Below are positions 45,762 to 57,600 of a stretch of DNA of 64,000 bases, piece after piece. The first letter of the stretch is position 1. The number at the start of each line of letters is the position of its first letter. The notes beneath the pieces are model-generated. The model was not told the DNA's origin. It was given only the letters and a program-made list of their open reading frames with translations, and did no database searches. Location: NCBI RefSeq assembly GCF_028554725.1, contig NC_071670.1, forward strand, positions 20,278,001 through 20,342,000, written 5' to 3'. The DNA comes from Zeugodacus cucurbitae. Lineage: Eukaryota > Arthropoda > Insecta > Diptera > Tephritidae. The position numbers were made by a program, and so were the translations under genes.

Positions 45762-45890
45762 ATATATATATATATATATATATATTTGGCGTAGGAACCG
45801 CTTTAAGCGATTATAGCCGAATCCACCAGAGCGCGCCACTCATTCCTCCTTTTTGCTTTTTGGCGCCAACTGGAAACACCAAGTGCAATT
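45762..45890 (-). mobile_element. RTE-like retroposon 3' fragment, copy A
   Basis: An (AT)n tract is followed by the sequence GCGATTATAGCCGAATC and GAGCGCGCCACTC, also found at the 3' end of the larger copy at 46198. Only about 100 bp remain. Short microsatellite tails are usual for RTE-type elements. Confidence 0.5.
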
Positions 45891-46189
45891 AATTGCAATT
45901 AATGTAAAAAAATCGATTAATCGATTAATTCCAATGTTTTCAAATAATACAAAATTGCATAAAGACCACCATCAGTTTCAGCGCCGAATCTTGTATTATA
46001 ATGCTCTATCACAGAGTCCCAGACATATCCAAAAAGAGAAAATGGCCTACATTTGAAGTTAAGTAGCACAATGACATTAAATTTTTCAAAATATGCACAG
46101 CAATCTTAAAGTAAAACAATTGCCTCTTGCTTGAAAGGCTATGTTTTGCAACTTTGCGTAAAAATAAAACCAATAAAATATGTATGTAT

Positions 46190-46690
46190 GTATGTGATTG
46201 GCGTTCAACCGTTTAGACGGTTATAGCCGAATCGATGAGAGCGCGCCACTCCTCTCTTTCCTTCGAAGTTCGGGGCCAGTTGGAGATTCCAAGTGTAACC
46301 AGGTCACTCTCCACCTGGTCCCTCCAACGGAGTGGAGGCCTTCTCCTTCCTCGGCTTCCTCCGGCGGGTACTGCATCGAACACTTTCAGAGCTGGAGTGT
46401 TTTCGTCCATTCGGACAACATGACCTAGCCAGCGTAGCCGCTGTCTTTTTATTCGCTGAACTCTTCCAATCGTCTGCGGTATTCGTCGTTGCAAATGTTC
46501 TGAGGTCCGTAAATCTTGCGCAAAATTCCTCTCGAAAACTCCTAGTGTCGTCTCATCTGATGTTGACATCGTCCAAGCTTCTGCACCATAAAGCAGGACG
46601 GGAATGATAAGCGACTTGTAGAGTTTGATTTTGGTTCGTCGAGAGAGGACTTTACTTTTCAATTGCCTACTCAGTCCAAAGTAGCAGTAA
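46190..46690 (-). pseudogene. RTE-like reverse transcriptase 3' fragment, copy B
   Basis: On the minus strand it encodes the end of a non-LTR polyprotein: [44 protein letters not shown] and RWRDQVESDLVTLGI, ending near 46213. It is followed by a TATG microsatellite as tail. Clade RTE is inferred from the WLGHVVRM-type C-terminus. It is truncated at the 5' side and carries a frameshift near the LRTSEHLQ segment. Confidence 0.65.
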
Positions 46691-47330
46691 ATAGGAGACT
46701 ATATTCTTATTTCAGACATTCAAATTGTGTTCGTATATACACAAAAACAAAAACGTAAATAAAATTAAAATCTCGTATTAAAAATTCATTTGTCTTAAAA
46801 GGAAAATATATTCATGAAGTCAAGAAAATTTAGAAGTCTGTTCAACCAAGTTTGAAGAAAAAGCAATTTCGATAAACGTTTTGTTGTCAAACGATTGCGT
46901 TTTTCGGTCGCAGTTGCACCCGCTTTTGATATTTGAGTTGATATTTAACGTAGTTATTGCTTATTTTATTAAAAAATTTCCATACTTCGCTTTTAACTGG
47001 CGCCATTGCACTTCAAACAACTGAACGTAAAATGCGTTTGACTTAACTGTAAATGCAGTGTTACCAGATATTCATTTTTTGATATTAAACTACGTTGACA
47101 TATTAGAATTTAACGTTTGCACTCATTAATGACTGATGTGACCAATTTCGACCCTTGTAAGCTAACTTAGATGAATATAAAATGTATTAAATTTGAAAAT
47201 GCTGTTTGCGATTATTTTGCAATTACTCGAGTAATAGTCGAGTAATTTGAAAAGGTGTTTCGATGCAATTAAATCGTAAATTAAATGAAAATAATCGATT
47301 AATTTAATCAAATGATTAATCGTTGCCATC

Positions 47331-47343
47331 CCTAGTCCTCTTC
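47331..47343 (-). repeat. Possible hAT-type terminus abutting RTE copy C
   Basis: On the minus strand CTAGGGATGGCAAC resembles the CAGGGATGGCAA ends of many hAT elements, and AT-rich ATTAATCGATTAAT-like sequence follows. No matching opposite terminus was found with confidence. Confidence 0.25.
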
Positions 47344-48712
47344 CGCGGTTTCCTCCAGCGGGTACTGCATCGAATACTTTCAGAGCTGGAGTGTTTTCTT
47401 CCATCCGGACAACATGACCTAGCCAGCGTAGCCGCTGTCTTTTCATTCGCTGAACTATGTCAATGTCGTCGTATAAATCGTACAGCTCATCGTTCCATCG
47501 TCTGCGGTATTCGCCGTTGCCAATGTTTAGAGGACCATAAATCTTGCGCAAAACCTTTCTCTCGAAAACCCCAAGAGTCGTCTCATCGGATGTTGTCATC
47601 GTCCACGCTTCAGCGCCATACATCAGGACGGGAATAATGAGCGACTTATAGAGTTTGATTTTGGTTCGTCGAGAGAGGACTTTACTTTTCAATTGCCTAC
47701 TCAGTCCAAAGTAGCACCTGTTGGCAAGAGTGATTCTGCGTTGGATTTCAAGGCTGACATTGTTGGTGTTGTTAATGCAGGTTCCCAGATAAACGAAATT
47801 ATCTACAACTTCAAAGTTATGACTGTCAACAGTGACGTGGGAGCCAAGACGCGAGTGCGCTGACTGTTTGTTTGATGACAGGAGATATTTCGTCTTGTCC
47901 TCATTCACCACCAGACCCATACGCTTCGCTTCTTTATCTAGTCTGGAAAACGCAGAACAAACGGCGCGGTTGTTGCTTCCGATGATATCAATATCATCGG
48001 CATACGCCAGGAGCTGTACACTCTTGTAGAAGATTGTACCCTCTCTATTTAGTTCCGCAGCTCGTATTATTTTTTCCAGCAATAGATTGAAGAAGTCGAA
48101 CGATAGTGAGTCACCCTGTCTGAAGCCTCGTTTGGTATCGAACGGCTCGGAGAGGTCCTTCCCGATCCTGACGGAGCTTTTGGTGTTGCTCAACGTCAGC
48201 TTACATAGCCGTATTAGTTTTGCAGGGATACCAAATTCAGACATCGCGGCATAAAGGCAGCTCCTTTTCGTGCTATCAAAGGCAGCTTTAAAATCGATAA
48301 AAAGATGGTGAGTATCCGATTGGGGAATCGGGTTCGCCATCTCCTGGTGTTGTACTTTCACTGCCATTGAGCAGGTCGGAGAAGTGTTCCCTCCATAATC
48401 CCAGTGTGCTCTGGACATCCGTTACCAGATTACCTCCTCGGTCCCTACATGATAATGCTCCGGTCTTGAAACCTTCTGTAAATCGCCTCATCTTTTCATA
48501 AAATTTTCGAGCATTACCCATGTCGGCCAGCTTTTCAAGCTTTTCATACTCACGCATTTCGGCCTCTTTCTTTTTACGTCTGATATAGGGGCCTACATTA
48601 TTTAGCGAAATCACATTCTAAACTATTTTACTTGCGGCTATTCATGTTTCTTTGTCCTCTATCGCTTTCCTGCTGCTTAAACTTTCCGTGTAACGCTGCC
48701 GTTGAAACACTT
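47336..48712 (-). pseudogene. RTE-like non-LTR retrotransposon, RT region, copy C
   Basis: The minus strand encodes reverse-transcriptase blocks: LFIDFKAAFDS, GFRQGDSLS, AYADDIDIIG (YADD at 47993-48004), VNEDKTKYLL and the thumb [18 protein letters not shown], then RWLGHVVRMEENTPALKVF. A separate frame at 48614-48290 supplies the linker between endonuclease and RT (KFYEKMRRFTEGFKTGA...LWREHFSDLLNG). The two parts are frameshifted. The endonuclease is missing and the 3' end is cut at about 47336, where unrelated sequence begins. Confidence 0.7.
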
Positions 48713-48714
48713 CT

Positions 48715-51069
48715 CGCTCGCAAAAATTGAAAGCAAGATGGCTTTCAAGTTCGGAAAATGAGAGTGCGGTAGTAAAAAAGTTATACTGTGTGGCAACTTG
48801 AAAGCAATTTCTTTCCCGTGTAACGTCTGGGTAAGATCCGAATAATATGGGGGTCAAGTCATCAAATATTATATTAACGTTTTGACACGATTTCAATTAA
48901 TTACTTGAGAGTTATCAATTAGAAAATAATCTTGTTGAATGATTCAATCCTTATAAAAATTTAAAGACCTATTTTAATAATGTGAAAACTAACTCCACAC
49001 AGCACAGCAGTTGCCACAATAATACCGTTGTAAAAAAAAGAACATAGTTATAATGGACACGTGAGAAAAGTATCAAAATGCTTAAGTTAGTGAAAATGAT
49101 AAGTTGAGTGGTGTTTCATTATTATATGAAGGATTTTCATTGCAGATTTACATTCGAAATTTATTAGTTCCTGATTTATAATAATGTATATAAACTTTTA
49201 TATCAATTAATGGTACCATTCTCTGGTCTTTCACCGATGACTTCACCATTACCTGATTTGCAGGGCGTAAATTGGTACGAAGCAATTCCACCTACTGCTG
49301 ACAGCGCCATCTCATTTTGGAAGTTACAGAACAATTATATTGGTTAAAAAATGTGGCAGTTCTCTTACAGGTACTTTTATTCGGATTAAATTCGGACTTA
49401 TTTGTTTTCACTGGGCGGCGTAAAAGTGATGAAGAGTGAAAAATTTTGTAATGCCATCAATTGAGTATTAATTCGGTAGAAGGCTTAATAAAATTTTACA
49501 AAACCTTTCTGAAAGTCTATTTTAATATAAATAATATATTGTAAAAGTGGCGGTGTTAAATATTATAGTAATTATACAGGCTCTGTCCAAGGAGAGCAGT
49601 CTTAAATAGTGCAATTTAAATTTCAATAAGTGTAAGCTGAAATACTTATATCTATGTCTATACTTGTTAAAAATTACAGCAATTAAATATCTTTGAGTAA
49701 GAAAATGAAAATTAGTGACAAATTACTATACAAATTTCTAAAGAAAATTTGGTGTCTGGATGTTCAAGACCTGTGACTTGTGCGCAAGAACGGGTTTGTA
49801 AAAAAATATGCATTGTTCATTATAAGCTAAAGGCTATCCTGTGGTTCACATCAAGTCTCCTTTGTATGTACTCTTTATATATTTACCTGTAGCATACTTC
49901 CTTTCTACCAAAGTTGTTGAATAGTTGGAAAATAAATTATTATGCACACATGCTAAAAATAATTTATCTTGTATTTCAACCAATTAATTACGAAGCCTTA
50001 TCACAACGGCTGTACATTTATATCTTCAATTAGCTTTGTATTTCCTAGAGAATGTATGGACTTCATGTGTCATTTAATGTTTTGCAAAATACAAGGAGTT
50101 AAGAGTATTTTGCAAGAAATTTTAATAACTAAAGTGAAAGTAATTGAATTTCGCTTTCTGCATCTACAATTTTTTCTGATTAATATATGAAGTGTTGATG
50201 CGCTATCATATGTGAATTTCGTATGTCAGTATGTAATCAAAGTTGGATGCTGAATTCTTTTATCGAAAAGTTTGAACCCGATTCTATATTTTTTCATTTC
50301 AATGAAAGCAGATTTTTAGGTCAAACTGTTGCGGATACATACTTTTATATTAATATATGTTATATATTGGATATTTTTGAGCAAAAATATAGAATTGATT
50401 GATAATCCACTAATTTTTTTATTCGCATTCTGTTCTAAATGAAGAAAATGTTAAATTGAAAACTTTTACAGGTTGTTATAAGTTTATATAAAAAAATCAG
50501 ATATTCAGGAACCATTAACGAGTCTGCTCGTAATCCCTGATAAAAGTTTAGTTGATGTACAGTAATATATAGTTTTTCTTATATGGAGAACACCTATCGT
50601 TCATATATAAAGTATGTGAGAAAGGTTTAAAAGGTTTTTAAAAGACTTTAAAATACTGTTTGAAAATGATATTCCTATATTCTATTCTAATTAAAGAAAG
50701 TCTGCATGCTTTTTCTACGCTTCTTAATATTTTTTTATCCAATTTGATCAATATACACATTTATATGAATAATTTTTTGTTGTAGAATGTTAACACAAAA
50801 CCATATTAAGTTCTGTCTTAGCAGAGTTATCATGTTCACCCTGTATACTACTAAAGTTTTTAAGAGTTAATTTCGCTATTATCGAGGTATAAGTATATTC
50901 TTAAATTGACGAAGGAAACAGAAATACACTAAATTGTCATTATTAAATTATATTAATTATCCATTTTTTGAAGGGCGTACGAAGGTTTTAATACAAGTGA
51001 TGCAAATTTGAAACATAATTATTAATCCATCATTAAATATCATTTAAGTATGATATATATATAATATTA
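48715..51069. other. AT-rich intergenic / RhoGAPp190 upstream region
   Basis: No coding signal was found. Any untranslated first exon and the promoter of RhoGAPp190 should lie here or further left, but no TATA box, initiator or donor can be singled out. Confidence 0.4.
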
Positions 51070-51136
51070 ATTTAATTTGTATAAAATTTGACTTCTATTG
51101 CCAATTCAAGAGTGCTAGTTATGGAGGTTCAACTGT
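51070..51136 (+). mobile_element. pogo-like MITE right-end fragment
   Basis: The segment TTGACTTCTATTGCCAATTC followed by GTTATGGAGGTTCAACTG and then TA matches the right arm of the MITE at 2160-3740 (same ACTTCTATTGCCAATTCAA block near 3570). Only the right end remains. Confidence 0.65.
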
Positions 51137-51458
51137 ATTTTGTTTATTATTGAGAAAGATTTCTCATGCTGACAAAAGAATTAGTTAGGACTGGCCAAAA
51201 AAATTGTTGTTATGAAAGCATCAGAAAATATTTTCCAAAGCTTTTTAATAAATTTTGCCGAGTTGACAATCTTTTTAAGCATAATTTTCAAGTTAAGTAG
51301 CCCGATTGTCCAAATAATTTTAAGAAGAAATCTCAATTTTGTTCATATATCAAATTTAATATATAAAATTATTGTGGAAATATATAAGAGACATTATTTT
51401 GTGTTTAATCAATAATTTTGGAATTTTATTTATTATCTAATTCTTAAACAGGTAAATC

Positions 51459-51608
51459 ATGAAGCAGATTAATGTATCTGTAATAGGTCTTTCGGGAACT
51501 GAAAAGGATAGGGGTCAAGTTGGTGTTGGAAAATCATGTCTGTGCAACAGATTCATTCGTCCGATGGCCGATGATTACTTTATTGATCACATATCAGTGT
51601 TGAGTCAG
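51459..51608 (+). CDS. RhoGAPp190: RhoGAPp190 coding exon 1 (P-loop)
   Basis: The acceptor CTTAAACAG ends at 51451 and seven 5'UTR bases precede the ATG. Fifty codons, ending phase 0 at CAG/GTAGTT. It contains the P-loop GQVGVGKS and the family block CLCNRFIRP. Confidence 0.9.
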
Positions 51609-54600
51609 GTAGTTTGATCAAAAAAGAAGATATAAAACAAGATTTAAAGAATATTAATTTGTAGAGTGACTTCAGTGGACGAATTGTTAACAATGACCAC
51701 TTCTTATATTGGGGAGATGTACGAAAAACCACGGAAGACGGAGTGGATTATAATTTCCAAATAATTGAACAGACGGAATTCATGGATGATTCCACATTTC
51801 AACCGTTTAAAGTTGGAAAAATGGAGCCATATTATAAGCGTTGTATTGCCACTAAGGTCTTTTCAGCGGAAAAGCTTATGTATATATGTAAAAACCAATT
51901 GGGAATCGAGAAGGAGTACGAACAAAAAGTAATGCCCGAAGGCCGACTGAGTATAGATGGTTTCATCGTGGTATTTGATGTTAGTCCAGTGCCAAATCGA
52001 CCGGTTGAAAAACAAGTTGACTTTGTTCACAATGTAATTACAAATATATTGAAAAACAAAAAACCAGTTGTACTCGTTACAACCAAAAACGACGATTCGA
52101 ATGAAATTTACATAAGGGAGGCCGAAAAAATTTCACAACGTAAGGAATATAAGGGATTGGTGCAGTTGGTCGAAACATCCTCGCATGAGTCTATAAATAT
52201 AGATTTAGCATTTATACTTCTTGCTCAAACTATAGATAAAGTAAAGAGTCGTGTGAAAATTACTTCATACTATGAGGCTGCGAAATCACGTAAAGAACTA
52301 TTGGACACACGTTCTGAAGCTGTTACAAGACTAATTCGTAACCAAATAATTGATTATCATGTGCTTTGGTCACAGGGTTCCAAAATATTAGCACAGTATA
52401 GAGAATGGACAGAGTTCTTAAATATTTTTGGTGTTGAAGCTGGTCAAAAGCTCTTTAGGCGTCATATGAAGAAGCTACGTGATGATCATTTAAATAAGAA
52501 ACTTAATCAGTATATTGATAAGTTTGCTAATGCGTTGGAATACCTTCTACCCGACATAAGTACTTTGGGCACGGTTGATGAAAACATATGGGCAAATGCC
52601 AAAGGCATATTGAGAAGCCATCCGGACTTTGACCGGCATTTTTTCGAATGCCCTCAAGCTTCATGGACTGAATTAGTTGATATGGAGGAAGCCGAAGATG
52701 AAGTTCGTATTCCATTCGACGTGTTAGATACTCCAGAAGCTGAAACAATATTTAGAAATTATGTTAATGCTGTGCAGCAGGATAAGAAGAAGATTGGGTA
52801 AGACCACTAAAGCTGGTAATTTAAAATATTATTAAATTTTAATGTGTTGTTTCTATTGAAAGATCTTACATGTCGTCATTTGCAATAACAACTGTAATTA
52901 ACTTTGTTACAGTTCTAATTTTTTACAGATATTGTTATAAAGATTTTGTACTAAAAAATTTAATTTTGAAATTTTGCGTTTCGTTTGTTGTGCCAGATGG
53001 AAACATCAATTTAAACTATTATTGGAGGAATCGGGCTTTGTGACTCCTGGCAAACAGTTATCAGAGGTGCGCGTGCTTTTCATGGGTCGAGAATGTTTTG
53101 AAGCTTTATCAGAACATGATTGCCAACAAATTTATGACATTCATCAAGACGAAATTATTGAGAAGAGCAAGCAAAACTTTATAGAATTATTGCTAGAAAA
53201 CGCACAATTCTTCCAACAGTTTAAAAATGTTGATATTATTACTCAAGAAGATGTTCGCGCAATTACAGATCTTATACAGGACGATTCCAGGTAAAGTCTT
53301 CTTATTATAATTAACAATAGTATACATGTAGATGTTAAAGACGGTAATAATTATCATAATTATCGATAATATATTGGTTATTGGCAGTATTTTTTTGAAA
53401 CGATAATCAAAAAGATAATTATTTATTGTGAAATAACTCATATATATTATGTTATATGCATTTCTGTATATTAATCATATAAAACTACTAGCTTAGAGCT
53501 ATATGTGCCATTAGTAACTCTTTATTATATTGATTTTTAATAAATTGTATTTGATAATTACAACTCAATATACATATTTTCTAGGTATAAAATATTAGAT
53601 CGACTTGATCAGGAGCGACGGGTTATTCTCTTTCAACATTTGGGATTTATTCACTGTCCCATACGCGAGCACTGTCCTTTCTTCCATAACTGTGTTGATA
53701 GTTTAGTAGATGAGTGCTTAGTGGATAAGTCGTCGAACCAGAAGAATTCAAGCACTTGGAAATCTTCGGGCTCTGACAGAACTTTAAATCTATTAATAGT
53801 CGGATCCGAACATCTTGCAAGCGATTTGCTCAATGATATACGCATGTGCACAGGATCAAAGGGGGAATATGTTTATGAGAACCAAACCTATTACCTCAAT
53901 TATCGCATTGCCAATGGAGATATGGAAGCATTTAAGTCAATTGATGTGCATTCGAGTGGTAAGTTTGCATAAACAAAGTTATATATGTTATGTGGTTTAA
54001 TTTGTGTGTGATTTTAGGTTTAATTTGTGTATACTCAAATCAACAGTCGTTTGAAACGCTAAAGGATAACTTAGAGCGCACTTTACTATGTAATTTGGAA
54101 TTAGAGGACAAATTTGAGAACTTGCCTATTGTTTTGGTGTATCAACCTCAGGATCTGAAAGAAAACGAAGTTGAGTACCTGCGTAATGAAGGATTGCGAT
54201 TATCTGAAATGCTACACTGCGATTTTATTGATCATCAACAAAATCAACAAAAATATGTTTACGATATTCTTAATATTGTTATTCTGTCTCTAAGACTTTC
54301 GGAGATGAAAAATTTTGATTCATATTCTTCAAACCATATTGATCTGAGAATACTTGTTTGTATGTTTTGTGGGGATCAATATGATATAGAGAATATTATA
54401 AGCCCACTAATAGCTGAATCGACAAACTGCAAATCGTCTGAACATTCCATTTTGATTGACGTATTCATAGGAGATTCAAAAAAGCGTATTGAATTTATCA
54501 TTTCATCTTATCACGGAATAAATCAATATCGTGAAGAGTTAATTCATGGATATATTTATTTTTATTCTGGCAAACGTAGATCGTCATTTGCAAATTTAAG

Positions 54601-57600
54601 GTAATTCTTTCGGTATTTCAAATTAATTACCATATGTGTGAAAATATTTGTATAATAATTAACATAAATTATACAGAAGTCTATTAGATTCTAACATATA
54701 GATATAATATATATGTGAAAGAAAGTTCTTATTTTAGTAAATTAATATTTAAATATTAATATTAATCGTGAAACATTTAAACGATACTTGAATTGCAATT
54801 TAATATATGTACATGCATGCATTTCCAGTGTTTTAGCTGTACAAAACTCGAATATTCCGTTACAAATAATCGCTGTAACTGAAAGTGGAGGCGCAAATGC
54901 CTTTTTCAATAGCGAAATTTGTCAATTTCTAATAACGGAGGGAAATTCATTGGCTGATAGATGTAAGGGGAATTTCATGACATTTTCTGCCGATCAATAT
55001 GTTAAGTGTAAGTGTATACAGCTCTTATATTGCTTCCAGAACATTATTAAAAAATTGTGTTTTGTTTTTTTTCAATTTAGTTGCTTTCTACACTCCATTT
55101 TTGAAAAACGTGTGGGAAAATAAATACGAAGTTGAAAATTTGCATGTGGAAGAATCAATAACATTGGATTCTGGAGAAGGCACGCTGGAGAATTCCGTTA
55201 ATCAGCTACCACGCCCACCACCACGACATGAAAGCTATATGTTGTCCAGCACTTTGGGTACGGATGGTTCAGGAAGTGAAAACTATGAAATGCTACCAAC
55301 AAGATCTTTGAATTCGCTAAATGGTAAGTCTTGGTTTTCCATTTCTTTGTTTTAACAATGTTTTACTCCCATAAATGTGGGGAAATAATTCTCATATACA
55401 TATTTTATTTAATGAAAATATGGTTTATATTAGTTACCTTTCGTTTAATTGATTTAAATAATCATTTAGTTATGATCGATTAATGCCTTTTTCAAGCCAA
55501 CATTTAGGAGATATTAAAATTTTTCCAGAGGGTAAAAAATTGTATTTTCCTTAAAGCGGTTAGCTAATAGTGTGACTGAAGTAATATATGTGGTATCACA
55601 AATTGTAAAGTAGGCTTATATTAATAGCATTTTTCTTTACTTGCTAGTATTTTTTTCAGATAACTAATTGCATACTATAAATGTAATTAAAAATGTATTT
55701 ATGTCTATTAAAAATTATAAGTACCATCTTATACTATTAATTAATTGTTTTAAAGATTATTTTAAATTTTGCCGTTTTTAACATTATTAGCAATCGACAA
55801 GAAATTAATAATTTAATTTTAATTTTGTATAATTTCACTACCTTATTTCTAAATGTAATGTTAATAAGGTAAATTCGTTTAAAAACTATAGAGCGTATTC
55901 ATATTGAGTTTAAGTTTATTACTTTATCTATAGTCTTTACCCATTAATGATGGTTATCATTCATTGAAGTATGTGTTTCCGCCAGGAAAAAATCTATCTA
56001 AAAATTCTTCGAGTTACATCATAAAAGTTACATCATAGCTTCAAAAGCTTCAAAGCTTATGTGTTATTAGTACATATCAGATAGCAGTGGTATAACCAGA
56101 TAATATGTTATGCGTCAATAAATAGCTTTACTGAATCTTTGTAATTTTTTTAAATTAAGTATTTTCCGAAAGATATATGGAATTTCAAATTATTATTAAA
56201 TCTCTGGTGCAATTTATAATATAATTAATTGGAGCGTAAGTAAGCGCAATATACTCCTACATAGAACTATCAACATGATAAATGTACACATAAAAGTGAA
56301 CACTCTATTTTATTAAATATGTAAATATAATATATTTGAGAGTTAATTTATTTTATTATAATTGATATGCATAATTCTTTTTATAAATACAGAGGAAAGG
56401 GACATATCTTTAGATGAAATTTACGACGACAACGAAAAGCCGAAACACCATCACCAAAGTAAGTGATGTTGAGACTATATATTTGTTTAATATATAATAC
56501 ATAAGAAAAAATTTACCACAAATCACTTTTACCACATCGAACTCTTAAGTTGATGGCAAATAATCTATAATATTTATAATACATATGTATTAATTTACAT
56601 TTAGTTTTATTTAACATTGACTATTATGAATAGTATTAAATATATCTTTTATCATTTAATTTTTTTATTTCTAAGATTTAATAGTATTTCGTAAGAATGA
56701 TTATATGCGTGAAATGTATCGAAAAAATTCAACAAAGAAATTAATGGTATTTTCGAAGTTTAAGTTGCCAGGTTTAATATAGACTCACTTGAGTTGTGCA
56801 CCTATGATCGGTCCATATATCTTTCAGGAATTTAACGCATTATGATAAGAGGACAGTGTTCTCCATTAAATTAAAAGTAAGCTGTTATGTTTTGGTGTTA
56901 ACTTAAAAACTTTCCAATCAATAGATATTTTGCCATTAACAGATTTCTTCATTTCATAAGAAAATATGTTCTAAACCGCCAAAAATATCCAACTTTATTC
57001 TGGTATTAAAAATTGTATTTCTACTTCGTGTTCTTCCACAATGTTTTTGCACTTCGTTTATATGGAAAAATAATTTTTTAATGAAGCATACTAATTAGTG
57101 GTCTTGTGATTTGAGGTTCATTTTACTTCTGCAAATTAAAAAGCATACATATGTATGTGCGTACTCGAATTCTCTTTATTAGTTAATTTAAGTTACATAT
57201 TTTGGTTATTTTGTTTAATTTTATTAATAAGTTAGTACATACTGTTTATAATCAATGAAAATGAGTAATTTAGAAAAATTAGTAAACTATTGAATTGCTA
57301 TTAAGGGTTTCAGATTTTCCCACCTCCAACAACTCCTCCAGAGCCAGCTCCACCTGATCATCAACTCATAACGTGTACATATAAGAGTCAATTCGTATCG
57401 GCTTCCGAGTCTAGTTTGGAAGAAATAACATGTAATCTATTTTATTTATTTGAAAGATGTGCAAATTTAATGCTCTTAATTATTTTTTCATGCCTTCATT
57501 AAGCAGCTGATGTAAGTGGATCAAAGGATTCATTGGCCACACATGAAGCAGGTTGATTTTAGCTTGTTTTATTGTACATTATTAAAATGATTGTTATAAT

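Noticed and set aside
45762..45785. (AT)n tract as a regulatory or origin-like site
   Set aside because: It is most simply the microsatellite tail of an RTE-like fragment.
52527..52748. Minus-strand frame opposite RhoGAPp190 exon 2
   Set aside because: Shadow of a clear coding exon.
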